A model generated the notes under the pieces. It saw only the letters and a program-made list of their open reading frames with translations, was not told the DNA's origin and searched no databases. A DNA stretch of 64,000 nucleotides from RH-AL1 sp965277355 (lineage in GTDB: Bacteria > Pseudomonadota > Alphaproteobacteria > Rhizobiales > Beijerinckiaceae): positions 558,001-622,000 of the forward strand of contig CBDICN010000001.1 in the NCBI GenBank assembly GCA_965277355.1. Reading direction: 5' to 3'. Positions 24,865 to 33,764 of the stretch are shown piece after piece. Made by a program: the position numbers and the translations under genes. Position 1 is the stretch's first letter. Each line of letters starts with the position of its first letter.

Positions 24865-26778
24865 ATGAGACACGCGGGTCCGCTCGATCTTCACTGGCTG
24901 CCGCGGATCGACGGCTGGGATGCGCGTCTGAAGGATCTCCGCGCCGCCGATGCAGCGGATCGAGCCGCGACTTGGAGCGCTCTCGTCGCGCTCGCCAACG
25001 CCAACCTCGACACGCTCGAGACGAACCGCCTCGACCGCGTCTGCCAGAGCCATTTCGCGGGGGCGCCCCCGTCCGGTCTCGCGACCGAACCGGTGCGGCT
25101 CGCGGTGCTCGCGTCCTCGACGGTTGCTACCCTGATGCCCGGGCTGCGCGTCGGCGCGCTGCGGCGCGGGCTGTGGATGCAGACGTTCGAGGCCGACTAC
25201 AACCAGTACTACCAGGCTCTGCTCGACCCCGCGTCCGCGCTGGCGGCCTATGCGCCCACCAACGTGCTGTTGGCCTTCGATTCCTACCACATGACGCGCG
25301 GGTTGAACCCGCTCGCCGATGCCGAGGAGGTCGCGGGTCTCCGCGCCGAGAAGATCGCACACCTCCGCGAGGTGTGGCGGCTCTGCCGCGATCGTTGCAG
25401 CGGCCCGATCATTCAGCAGACCGTGCTGCCGCTGTTCGATCCGCTGCTCGGCGGCAACGAGGCGCGTCTGCCGGGCTCGCGCGCCCGTTTCGTCACGGCG
25501 CTCAACGAGGCGATCCGCGAGGCCGCGGCGCGCGACGACGTCGACATCCTTGCCATCGACGAGCGCTGCGCACGCCAGGGCTCAGAGGCCTGGCACGAGC
25601 CGATGCTGTGGCTGAAGGCCAAGCAGGAGATCGCGCCGTCCGCCGCCCCGCTCTACGGTGATCTGGTGGCGCGGCTGATCGCGGCGCGTCGGGGCCGGTC
25701 GTTCAAGGCGCTGGTGCTCGATCTCGACAACACGCTGTGGGGCGGCGTCATCGGGGACGACGGGCTCGGCGGCATTGTCGTTGGGCAGGGCAGCGCCTTC
25801 GGCGAATCCTTCCTCGCGCTGCAGGCCTACGCCAAGGAGCTGGCCGGCCGGGGGGTCATCCTGGCGGTCTGCTCTAAGAACGACGAGGCGAACGCCCGGC
25901 TGCCGTTCACCGATCATCCCGACATGCTTCTGCGCACGCAAGACATCTCATGCTTCGTCGCGAACTGGGACGACAAGGCGCAGAATATCCGGCGCATCGC
26001 GGGCGACCTGAACATCGGCCTCGATGCCCTTGTGTTCGTTGATGATAATCCCTTCGAGCGCAACCTCGTGCGCGCGGAACTGCCGATGGTGGCCGTGCCC
26101 GAGGTCCCGGAGGAACCGGCGCTCGTCGCGCGCTGCGTCGCCGACGCCGGTTATTTCGAGAGCATCGGCCTGACGGCGGATGATCGCCAGCGTACCGCGC
26201 AGTACAAGGCCAACGCGGAACGCTCCTCGTTCGCGGCCGACGCGGCCGACCTGCAGGGCTACCTCAGGGGCCTCGACATGAAGCTCGTGTGGAGCCGCTT
26301 CGACGCGCCGGGCCTCGCCCGCATCGTCCAGCTCATCAACAAGACCAACCAGTTCAATCTCACGACGCGGCGCTATGCCGAGCAGGAGGTCGTCGACATC
26401 ATGCAGGCATCGGACGCGTTCGGCCTGCAGTTCAGGCTGATCGATCGGTTCGGCGACAACGGCATGATCTCGGTCGTCATCGGCCGCCGCCAGGGTGAGG
26501 ACGTGGCGCTCGACACCTGGCTGATGAGCTGCCGCGTCCTCGGTCGCCAGGTCGAAGAGGCGACGCTCGGTCTCGTGGCCGAGGCGGCGCGGTCGCTTGG
26601 TGCGCGCAGGCTGATCGGAGTGTTCAAGCCGACTGCCAAGAACGCGATGGTGCGCGAGCATTACGGCAAGCTCGGCTTCACGCTCGATGCCTGCAAGGCC
26701 GACGAATCCTCGTCATGGTCGCTGGACCTCGCGCATTTCAAGGCGGCCGACGTGCCGATGACCATCGTGCAGGCTTAG
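24865..26778 (+). CDS. FkbH-like HAD-IIIC family protein
   Basis: A 637-residue protein with three parts: an N-terminal SGNH-like region (about 1-270), a HAD-IIIC domain with LVLDLDNTLWGG (Asp286, Asp288) and VFVDDNPFER, and a C-terminal GNAT-like domain (about 460-630). FkbH proteins take a glyceryl group from 1,3-bisphosphoglycerate, remove the phosphate and load the group on a carrier protein. Together with the preceding carrier protein it forms a loading pair, without any polyketide synthase nearby. Many bacteria use such pairs for cell-surface glycan decoration. Confidence 0.92.
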   Translation: MRHAGPLDLHWLPRIDGWDARLKDLRAADAADRAATWSALVALANANLDTLETNRLDRVCQSHFAGAPPSGLATEPVRLAVLASSTVATLMPGLRVGALRRGLWMQTFEADYNQYYQALLDPASALAAYAPTNVLLAFDSYHMTRGLNPLADAEEVAGLRAEKIAHLREVWRLCRDRCSGPIIQQTVLPLFDPLLGGNEARLPGSRARFVTALNEAIREAAARDDVDILAIDERCARQGSEAWHEPMLWLKAKQEIAPSAAPLYGDLVARLIAARRGRSFKALVLDLDNTLWGGVIGDDGLGGIVVGQGSAFGESFLALQAYAKELAGRGVILAVCSKNDEANARLPFTDHPDMLLRTQDISCFVANWDDKAQNIRRIAGDLNIGLDALVFVDDNPFERNLVRAELPMVAVPEVPEEPALVARCVADAGYFESIGLTADDRQRTAQYKANAERSSFAADAADLQGYLRGLDMKLVWSRFDAPGLARIVQLINKTNQFNLTTRRYAEQEVVDIMQASDAFGLQFRLIDRFGDNGMISVVIGRRQGEDVALDTWLMSCRVLGRQVEEATLGLVAEAARSLGARRLIGVFKPTAKNAMVREHYGKLGFTLDACKADESSSWSLDLAHFKAADVPMTIVQA

Positions 26779-26816
26779 CGCCCACCTCGGCATCGGCGCC
26801 GCGCTCAAGCCAGCGG

Positions 26817-28868
26817 TCAGGCCGTATGCGGGGGCGCCGCAAGCGCCGTCCGTAAGGACGACGAGGCGCCTTCCGGCACCGAGTGAAGGATGTCCTCCCC
26901 GAGCGGCCAGTCGTTGGGCACGCAGCCCTGCTCGACGCGCCAGGTCGAGACGTAGATCGTGGCGTCTTTCACTCCGGTGATCCGCAATCCCGCGATCGGC
27001 TGGACCTGCCCTTTCGGCATCCGCGAGGAGCACCATACGCGCTGCCAGACCTGTCGCTTCGTGAGGTTGGCCCGCATGATGAAGCCAGACGGGGCATTGA
27101 TGAAATAGACGTCGATGAACGATCCCTGGAACGTGTCGGGCACGAACACCCACACCGAGAACGTCACGAACGATCGTGGTGTCACGGGCGCGAGCGCCCG
27201 GCGGGCGACGAGGGCGTCGGAGCGCTGGGTGTCCTCCGACAGGGTCAGCTTATAGACGGGTTCATGGATGAAAGACGGCCGTACGATCGATTGCGAGACG
27301 CATCTGGCCTCGATCTCCCACACCTGGTCGACCTGCACGATCTTGTTGTCGGTCAGCCGGTAGCGACACTCCTGCCCCTGCATGCCCTTGACCAGCGCGA
27401 GGGCATTGGCGCAGATCGTCAGCCAATCCCTCAGTTCGAAGGCATGCGCATCGTCGTAGGTCGGGAAGCGCGAGATGAAGCCTCTCAGCAGGCCGTCTTC
27501 GATGATCTCGACGAAACCGGGCGGATGGTCGTCGTCCGCCAGCTGCACCCAGAGCAGGACGTTGGGCCCGAGCTGGCGCATCGTCCTGTGCATATCGACG
27601 GCTGCTTGATAGGGGCCGCCTTTACGCACGAAGATCTTCTCGCCCGAGCGCAGATCGAGGAGCATGCGCTCCTTGAGATAGGCGACCTTGCGGATCTCGC
27701 GCGCTCGCAGGATATCGAGGCTGCCTTGGCCTTCGTAGACTTCGGTGTGGTACTCGAAGTCTTCGTAGCGGCGGCTTCGGCAGACGTATTCCTGGTCGTA
27801 TGTCGTCGCGAAGATATTGAGATCCTCGTCGGCGCCGTATTCGTCGAGGTTGGTCGCGAACGCGTGCTGAAGATTGCGCGACTGGGTGCCGGAGAAGCGG
27901 AACAGCCCGAGGGGCTCGATGCCGCAGTAGCGCTGCAACAAGCCGAATTCGCAATTGTCGCCGAGGCTTTCAAACTCGGCGACGAGATCGGCGGGCGAGA
28001 TGACGATCTCGGACGCCGCGGTCTCAGGCGTTTCGTCCCGATCGCGGCGCACCAGCGAGAAAATATCGGCGAGCGCCATGAAACCGGTATCGTCGGCGAA
28101 GCACTTGCGTGCCTCTTGAAGCACCGTTTCCGCCTCGTCCAGCCGGCCGAGCCTGGCCAGTGCGTCGATCCTCCCATGCAGCCAGTCCGGCAAGGGGTCT
28201 TCGTCGGCACTTGCCAGGGTCCAGAGATCGAGCGCCTCCTTGAAGCTCCTGCGCGCCATCGCCGTGCGCGCCGCCTCCGCGATCACCTCGACGGTCGTCG
28301 GAAAGCGTTGCAGCGCATCCGTCATCACCGCGGAGGCCTGCCAGATCTGGTGATCGGCACGCAGGTTGGCGCTGAGGGCGCAGACACAGAAGGGATTGTC
28401 GGGTTCGGCGCGCGCCGCCGCCTCCCAACGATCGATCGCGACCTCGAAGTCACCTCTGTCATGGGCGCTCGTCGCGAGGGCCCGGATCAGCGTGCCGTCG
28501 TTCGGAAAAGCGCCGAGGCCGCGCGAGAGCACGGCGTCGGCCTCGTCGAAGCGGCGAAACTGGATGTAGGCGTTGGCGGCGTCGACGAACGCGCGCCACA
28601 CGGCAAATCCGGGTCGAAGGCGGCGGTTCAGGGCCTCGAGGTCGCGCGGCTCGAGCAGCGTGGTCGCGCTTCGGACCATCATGCGGACGATCCCGGGTAT
28701 CACCCCGGATCGCGCAAGATAGACGCGATGGGCGGCGCGGCTTAAAGGCCACACCGCCGGCCCGGCATAATCGCTTCGCGACATCTCCGCGCGGCGACCG
28801 AGACTGCCGGACGTGCTGTCGCGCTCGGCTTCTGCCGCGCTGGCCTTTTCCTCGATCAATCCCTGCAT
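26817..28868 (-). CDS. TPR protein with a SLGDNCEFG-type domain and C-terminal beta-sandwich
   Basis: A 683-residue protein from ATG 28868. Residues about 60-260 are helical TPR-like repeats (LGAFPNDGTLIRALA, W-E-AAARAEPDNP). Near residue 300 starts a domain with ESLGDNCEFGLLQRYCGIEPLG, which resembles the DUF1796 papain-like family, with a Cys after D-N. The last about 160 residues look like a carbohydrate-binding jelly roll. I recognise similar proteins beside surface-polysaccharide and methyltransferase genes in Hyphomicrobiales, function unknown. Longer starts up to 29027 are possible but the extra residues look non-coding. It is convergent with the FkbH-like gene. Confidence 0.72.
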   Translation of the reverse strand: MQGLIEEKASAAEAERDSTSGSLGRRAEMSRSDYAGPAVWPLSRAAHRVYLARSGVIPGIVRMMVRSATTLLEPRDLEALNRRLRPGFAVWRAFVDAANAYIQFRRFDEADAVLSRGLGAFPNDGTLIRALATSAHDRGDFEVAIDRWEAAARAEPDNPFCVCALSANLRADHQIWQASAVMTDALQRFPTTVEVIAEAARTAMARRSFKEALDLWTLASADEDPLPDWLHGRIDALARLGRLDEAETVLQEARKCFADDTGFMALADIFSLVRRDRDETPETAASEIVISPADLVAEFESLGDNCEFGLLQRYCGIEPLGLFRFSGTQSRNLQHAFATNLDEYGADEDLNIFATTYDQEYVCRSRRYEDFEYHTEVYEGQGSLDILRAREIRKVAYLKERMLLDLRSGEKIFVRKGGPYQAAVDMHRTMRQLGPNVLLWVQLADDDHPPGFVEIIEDGLLRGFISRFPTYDDAHAFELRDWLTICANALALVKGMQGQECRYRLTDNKIVQVDQVWEIEARCVSQSIVRPSFIHEPVYKLTLSEDTQRSDALVARRALAPVTPRSFVTFSVWVFVPDTFQGSFIDVYFINAPSGFIMRANLTKRQVWQRVWCSSRMPKGQVQPIAGLRITGVKDATIYVSTWRVEQGCVPNDWPLGEDILHSVPEGASSSLRTALAAPPHTA

Positions 28869-29079
28869 CTGTTCCGTTTTTATACGGGCTCCCCGTGCGC
28901 GACAGCGAAGGCGATCCTCCGATGACGCTCGCCGTTCAGCTGAAGTCGCGAAGACGCCACCTTGCTGACGGCGACGCAGCCTGGCGTGACGAGGCGCGGT
29001 CATGCATGCCAGATTCTGGCGCGTCAAGTTTCGCCAGTTGAACGTTAAGCCGACGCGAAAAGCGAATGACGGCGCGGCG

Positions 29080-29868
29080 TCACCGAGTTCGCCGCCAGAA
29101 GCAGCATTTCGTGTCGACCCACTCGAGCGGCTCGTCGATGCCCCGCTCGCGGCGAAAATCGTCGACCGCCTTGGCGCAGTACGTCCAGCGGTCCTCGCCG
29201 TAATCGTCGATGATCGCGTAACCGCCGACCGAAAGCTTGTCGTAGAGGGTGGTCAAAGCGTCCCACGTCGACTCGTAATAATCCCCATCGAGCCGCAGGA
29301 TGGCGAGCGACCGGATGGGCGCGGAGGGCAGGGTGTCCTTGAACCAGCCCGCGAGGAACCGCACCTGCTCGTCGAGCATACCGTAGGCCTCGAAGTTGCG
29401 CCGGACCCCTTCGATCGAGGTCGCCAGGTGATTGAGCGTCTTCGTCATGATGGGACCCTTGAAGTGCTTGGCTTCGGCCGGGAAGCGCTCGGCGTCGGGC
29501 TCGGGAAACCCCTCGAAGGAGTCCGCGACCCAAACGGTGCGATCGCTCACGCCATGGACCTTGAGCACCGCGCGCATGAAGATGGTGGCACCTCCTCGCC
29601 ACGCCCCGGTCTCGATCAGGTCGCCCGGCACCCCGTTGGTCACGACGTCGGCGATGCATTGCTCGAGATGATCGAACCGGCACAGTGGCAGCATGGAAGC
29701 CGCCGGGCTGTTCACGTAATGCTTCGTGAACTGGTGGATGAAGCGAGCTTCGCTGTCTCCGTCCGCGTCCGGTTCCTGATCGTAGAGGGTGTTCGTCAGG
29801 GATCGCTTCAGGAGATCGAAGTAGAGCGCGGCGGCATGGGGTTGCGCCGGTCGGTCCAAATCTGACAT
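29080..29868 (-). CDS. TylF/MycF-type O-methyltransferase
   Basis: A 262-residue SAM-dependent methyltransferase. The family landmarks are GDLIETGAWRGGATIFMRA (split at about residues 81-100), VWVADSFEGFPEPDAE, and the metal-binding LRLDGDYYESTWDAL and IIDDYGED segments. TylF and MycF methylate deoxysugar hydroxyls of macrolides and need magnesium. Most genomic relatives act on surface glycan sugars. It starts with AAGGAACC upstream and precedes the TPR protein gene by about 210 bases on the same strand, so the two may work on one glycan. Confidence 0.88.
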   Translation of the reverse strand: MSDLDRPAQPHAAALYFDLLKRSLTNTLYDQEPDADGDSEARFIHQFTKHYVNSPAASMLPLCRFDHLEQCIADVVTNGVPGDLIETGAWRGGATIFMRAVLKVHGVSDRTVWVADSFEGFPEPDAERFPAEAKHFKGPIMTKTLNHLATSIEGVRRNFEAYGMLDEQVRFLAGWFKDTLPSAPIRSLAILRLDGDYYESTWDALTTLYDKLSVGGYAIIDDYGEDRWTYCAKAVDDFRRERGIDEPLEWVDTKCCFWRRTR

Positions 29869-30093
29869 CGGCAGGTTCCTTCAAGGCGGCCGGATTGTCC
29901 GTCCGCCGCGTCGGACGAGTTTAGCCTCGGCAGCCCTCGTTGTCTCGCCGCGTTCACTGGCGCGGCCAAGCGACGAGCCGCCGGCCGGTCAAGCTGCACG
30001 GTGGCACTTCGCCTCCAGACGCGCGTTGATGCGCCGGATGCGAGCTTCGAACCCGACCCAGAAGCCGCGACCTGAGCGCGCGGTGGCGGCGCG

Positions 30094-30659
30094 TCACACG
30101 ACCGGGGCGAGCGACGCGGCGGCGAGATCGTCCGGCCGGATGGTGCCCGGGAGTGGCGAACCCTGTGCAACGAGATGGGCGCGGGCTCGCGCGCAATAGC
30201 TGGCCGACAGCGGCGACATCACCTCCTCGCCATGGCCGGCACGATACTTCATCAGCGCACGGCACAAGTCGCCGCCGGCGAGATGCCAGGCGTTGCCGAG
30301 GTAGGTCGCACCGTAAAGGATGTTGACGGCAGGGTCGGCGAGGGCTTCGGGCGCCGCGGAAGCCGAGCATCGCCGCCGTCCAGGCCTGATCTGCATCAGG
30401 CCGATCTCGCCGACATCCCCGACGCGTTCGGGGCGATAGTCGCTCTCGATCTTCATCACGGCGTCGACGAGCGCGTAAGGTAATCCGGGCGCGCTGGGCC
30501 TCGAAGTGGGCCATCAGGCGATAGGCGAGCATGCCGGCGGGTTTGGTGGCGGTCGACGGCGACGAGGGCGCTGAACGGCGCGCCGCCCGCTTGCGCGGAG
30601 GCGGAAACGACGACGAGCGCGGAGAGAGCTAATGCACGAAAGAGCCGGGCGGGCTTCAC
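30094..30659 (-). pseudogene. Lytic transglycosylase (SLT domain), frameshifted
   Basis: A GTG start at 30659 opens a frame with a signal peptide (VKPARLFRALALSALVVV), which then runs out of register to a stop. The middle continues in a second frame (AGMLAYRLMAHFEAQRAR) and the SLT core in a third (LVDAVMKIESDYRPE, then GEIGLMQIRP with the catalytic Glu of KIESDY). A short block of about 11 residues between IRPG and EALADP again reads correctly only in the second frame (TAAMLGFRG). At least three indels are needed to rebuild the usual protein. The rest of the window is free of such damage, so I read it as a decayed gene, with assembly error as the alternative. Confidence 0.75.
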
Positions 30660-30828
30660 GGTGCGGGTATCTCCACGACAACCGCGCACTTTGCATGGCG
30701 AGCGTTAAAAAAGCCGCGAGCAGGTGCGGTCGTGGCAGCGCATGGCCGCTTAGGCCAATAGACAGCGTCGACCAATCTCTTATGCTGTGCCGAACTCGAA
30801 AATGGCTCAAGCCGCGGTCGTACCTGCG

Positions 30829-31041
30829 ATGTTCAAGGTCCTGATCCTTATCTGTGCTGTGGGCGTTGATCGGTCCGCCTGTACGCCGGCCACCGCGGTC
30901 GATGTTGTCCGCGGGCCGCCGGCCCACACGCTTTCGCAGTGCGTGCACGAGAGCCAGACGACGTTGGCGGCGACGTCGATCGCGCCGGAGGCGGGCAAGC
31001 AGTACATGAAGATCGTCTGCGCGAGCGACCAGAACTCCTGA
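30829..31041 (+). CDS. Small conserved hypothetical, possibly exported
   Basis: A 70-residue protein starting MFKVLILICAVGVDRSAC, with the pattern CTPATAVDVVRGP, a Cys near residue 43, and a C-terminal GKQYMKIVCASDQ. I recognise this pattern as a small protein common in Hyphomicrobiales with conserved cysteines and no known role. The short hydrophobic N-terminus may be a signal or anchor. Starts at 30787 (GTG) and 30802 (ATG) are alternatives. It is divergent from the broken transglycosylase. Confidence 0.65.
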   Translation: MFKVLILICAVGVDRSACTPATAVDVVRGPPAHTLSQCVHESQTTLAATSIAPEAGKQYMKIVCASDQNS

Positions 31042-31121
31042 TCGCCGCGCATTGCGCGCCCTACTTCACTCTTCGATAATACTCCACACTTCGGTAGAAG
31101 ACGAAACGAGGAGCGGGAAGC

Positions 31122-31589
31122 ATGTCGTGGCGGGTCGTCTTGATGAGTGGGGCCTTGATCTTAGGTTCGGGCCTGGCCGCGAACGCGCAGGTCGCGAGCG
31201 GCGGGTCCAAAGCCGATGCCGAACGCGCGGTCCAAAACTACCTCGCGCTCTGGTCGAGCAACGGCAACTTCAATGCCACGGTGGTCGACCGCTTCTATGC
31301 CCCGCGCGTCGTCTACTATGGCAAATCGTTCGCGCGTTCCCAGGTTCTCGCGGACAAGCGCGCCTACGCGAACGCATGGCCCGTCCGCAAATACCGCGAG
31401 GTGCCCGGGACGTTCACCGCCCAATGCAACGGGGATCGCAGCGTTTGCAAGGTTCGCATCTTGATGGCCTACCGGCGGGTCAGCCGCAACGACGCCGTGT
31501 CCAGCGGCACGGCTCGCATGCTGTTCGAGTTCGTGCCGGCCGACGGCCGCCGCAAGATCGCGCGGGAATCGGCCGTCTTTCTGCGGTGA
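31122..31589 (+). CDS. Secreted NTF2/SnoaL-like hypothetical protein
   Basis: A 155-residue protein with a signal peptide (about 1-22, ending NAQ-VA). The mature part reads DAERAVQNYLALWSSNGN, FYAPRVVYYGK and a repeated strand pattern typical of cystatin-like NTF2/SnoaL folds. Two cysteines (about residues 107 and 113, QCNGDRSVCK) could form a disulfide. No catalytic residues are evident. The start follows GAGGAGCGGGAAGC, a fair ribosome binding site. It faces the helicase gene across 12 bases. Confidence 0.7.
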   Translation: MSWRVVLMSGALILGSGLAANAQVASGGSKADAERAVQNYLALWSSNGNFNATVVDRFYAPRVVYYGKSFARSQVLADKRAYANAWPVRKYREVPGTFTAQCNGDRSVCKVRILMAYRRVSRNDAVSSGTARMLFEFVPADGRRKIARESAVFLR

Positions 31590-31601
31590 CCGCCTAGCCC
31601 G

Positions 31602-33056
31602 CTAGGGCTGGCGGCGACCGCCGGCCGGTGCCGCCGAGCGCGAGGCGCCAGTGCCGGCGCCGGCAGACCTCTGGCCGCCGGAGGAGCCGCGACGGTCTGC
31701 CCCGCGCGCGTGCGCCGGCGACGCGTGCTTGTGATCGAACGAGCGTTGCTCGCTGCGTCCTGGCGCGCCAGCCGGACCGTTCGCGGCCTTGCCACGAACG
31801 GCTTGGCCGTGCACGCCCTCGCCTTGCGCGGCTTTTCCCGGCGTACTTTTTCCATACGCGCTTTGGGGTTTGCGATTGCGCTGGACTCGGGGCGGCCGCC
31901 GCTCCTCGGCGGGCGCCTGCGGAGCATTCGGATCGCGGCGGTCTTCCGACGCGATCGTCTGACGCGTCAGCTTCTCGATCGCCCGCAGGAAGGCGCGCTC
32001 CTCGCCGTCGCACAGCGAGATCGCGCGCCCCTCCGCACCTGCGCGCGCGGTGCGCCCGATGCGATGGACGTAGGATTCCGGAATATTCGGCAGATCGTAG
32101 TTCACGACGTGGCTCACCGCCTCGACGTCGATGCCGCGGGCCGCGATGTCGGTGGCGATCAAGATCTTGGCCGTGCCGTCCTTGAACGCGGCGAGCGCGC
32201 GTTCGCGCTGGACCTGGCTCTTGTTGCCGTGGATGGCCACGGCCGCGATGCCGTCCTCGCCGAGGTGGCGCACGACCTTGTCGGCGCCGTGTTTCGTCCG
32301 CGTGAAGACTAGGGCGCGCTGCATCGCCTCCTTGCGGATGAGTTCGGCGAGCACGTAGCGCTTGCGGCCGGCCTCGATGAAGATGACGCTCTGGTCGACG
32401 CGCTCGACCGTCGTCGCCACCGGGGCAACGGAGACCTTTACGGGATCGCGCAGGAGGTCGCCCGCCAACGCCCCGATCTCCTTCGGCATGGTTGCGGAGA
32501 AGAACAGGCTTTGCCGACTCTTTGGCAGTAGCGGGACGATCCGCCTCAACGCCTGGAAGAAGCCCATGTCGAGCATCTGGTCGGCCTCGTCGAGGACGAA
32601 AATCTCGACCTTGTCTAGGCGCACGGTCCGCTGTTCGAGATGGTCGATCAGGCGACCTGGCGTCGCGACGAGAACATCGACGCCGCGCATCAACCGATCG
32701 ATCTGCGGCCGGATCGAGACGCCGCCGAACACGGTCGCGACGGAGAAGCCGAGATGCTGGCCGTACACGCGGAAGCTCTCGGCAATCTGACTCGCGAGTT
32801 CGCGGGTCGGCGAGAGGACGAGCGCGCGGCAGGTGTTGCGTTCCGGGCGCACGCGCTCGGCGGCGAGCCGATGCAGGATCGGAAGCGCGAAGGCTGCGGT
32901 CTTGCCGGTGCCGGTCTGCGCGATGCCCAGCAGATCCCGGCCAACCATGACGTGGGGGATGGCCTGGGTCTGGATTGGCGTGGGGACGACGTAGTTTTCG
33001 GACGCAAGCGCCTTGAGAAGGGGTGCGGCTAGGCCGAGTTCAGCGAATTGGCTCAA
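31602..33056 (-). CDS. rhlE: DEAD-box RNA helicase, RhlE type
   Basis: A 484-residue ATP-dependent RNA helicase. The Q motif (VPTPIQTQAIP), motif I (AQTGTGKTAA), Ia (PTRELASQ), DEAD (FVLDEADQML), SAT (FFSATMP), and the second-domain motifs TDIAARGIDV and HRIGRTARAG are all complete. The C-terminal about 100 residues are basic, Arg/Gly/Ala-rich and unstructured, as in RhlE proteins acting on ribosome assembly or RNA decay. It has a long upstream gap, and cold induction is likely by analogy only. Confidence 0.93.
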   Translation of the reverse strand: MSQFAELGLAAPLLKALASENYVVPTPIQTQAIPHVMVGRDLLGIAQTGTGKTAAFALPILHRLAAERVRPERNTCRALVLSPTRELASQIAESFRVYGQHLGFSVATVFGGVSIRPQIDRLMRGVDVLVATPGRLIDHLEQRTVRLDKVEIFVLDEADQMLDMGFFQALRRIVPLLPKSRQSLFFSATMPKEIGALAGDLLRDPVKVSVAPVATTVERVDQSVIFIEAGRKRYVLAELIRKEAMQRALVFTRTKHGADKVVRHLGEDGIAAVAIHGNKSQVQRERALAAFKDGTAKILIATDIAARGIDVEAVSHVVNYDLPNIPESYVHRIGRTARAGAEGRAISLCDGEERAFLRAIEKLTRQTIASEDRRDPNAPQAPAEERRPPRVQRNRKPQSAYGKSTPGKAAQGEGVHGQAVRGKAANGPAGAPGRSEQRSFDHKHASPAHARGADRRGSSGGQRSAGAGTGASRSAAPAGGRRQP

Positions 33057-33340
33057 GATATTCTTTCAAACGGGCATCAAGCCGCGAGAGCAGCCGATAC
33101 GATGGCGATGGGGGAGATGCCGTGCGTGACCGGCTCCGGTCGATCGGCGGCTGGCGGCTCGCGTGCGCGCCTCGAGAAACGAGCGGCATACGATCACGCG
33201 GCCAGCGGCCAAGGTCGCTGAGCGACTGTCTCGCATCTGATGTGAGTCTCGCGGAAAAGCAAGGAATTTAATGCTGCGCCGCACAGCAATAAATCGCGGG
33301 AGGGGGCTGACAGAATCGCGTTCGCTGGTAATCTCTCTTC

Positions 33341-33433
33341 ATGCGCAACCAACTGAAAGGAGGTGATCCAGTGTCTCAAGGTCATGTCGCGAGCCGGCTG
33401 GAAGTCTCTTTCAAGACCCAGGGTCTTGTCTGA
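33341..33433 (+). CDS. Candidate small ORF or small RNA with extended anti-16S match
   Basis: The frame from ATG 33341 encodes 30 residues (MRNQLKGGDPVSQGHVASR...); an internal GTG at 33371 gives 20 residues. The 17 bases 33355-33371 (GAAAGGAGGTGATCCAG) are the exact complement of the canonical alphaproteobacterial 16S rRNA 3' end, and the GTG sits 7 bases after GGAGG. The frame ends in an inverted-repeat region (AAGACCC-A-GGGTCTT, flanked by GTCTCA/TGAGAC), and a strong terminator follows at 33508. I do not recognise the peptide. It may be a very efficiently translated micropeptide, or a small RNA acting on ribosomes. Confidence 0.45.
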   Translation: MRNQLKGGDPVSQGHVASRLEVSFKTQGLV

Positions 33434-33507
33434 GACGTCGGTGATCGCGCTGACGTTGCTCGGTATCGAGGGCTGTTGAGCTCCAGCCTGAGAACCTCCG
33501 AACATAC

Positions 33508-33537
33508 GAAGCCCCGGCTCAGGCCGGGGCTTTTTTA
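33508..33537 (+). terminator. Strong intrinsic terminator
   Basis: An 8-bp GC-only stem GCCCCGGC/GCCGGGGC with a 4-base loop (33511-33530) is followed directly by six T residues and preceded by A residues that can pair with them. It ends the candidate small transcript that begins before 33341. Confidence 0.88.
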
Positions 33538-33764
33538 TGTGCGCCGGCCTTCCGAGGCTTTGGAGCCGGCCGAACCGAGGAGTTCCGACTGTGGCCCGAA
33601 CACGACGGTTCCTGGTCTACGCCTGCGGCGCGCTCGCTGTGACGCGCAAGTCGCACCGTCGCCGAACCTTGGCCTTGTCCGCGCCGGTTCGGATCAATCT
33701 TTTGCACAACCGACCGAGAGCATTATAAAGCCGGGCTGCCGGATAGGCCGGTTTTGGAGCCAAT

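Larger units (their letters stand above)
33057..33764. other. 708-base gap: helicase leader, candidate small transcript, leader of the carbamoylation module
   Basis: No annotated-size gene is supported here. The part 33057-33300 should hold the helicase promoter and leader on the minus strand. The part 33341-33537 on the plus strand holds a 30-codon frame with a very long Shine-Dalgarno match and ends in a strong terminator (listed separately). The part 33540-33764 precedes the SxtJ-like gene and shows nothing further that I can name. Confidence 0.6.

Noticed and set aside
26883..28745. 620-codon plus-strand frame
   Set aside because: It is antisense to the TPR protein and shows no domain; composition is that of a complementary strand.
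24336..30700. Genomic island integrated at tRNA-Trp
   Set aside because: No integrase, no direct repeat of the tRNA 3' end and no change of base composition were seen, although a carrier-protein locus and a broken gene follow the tRNA.
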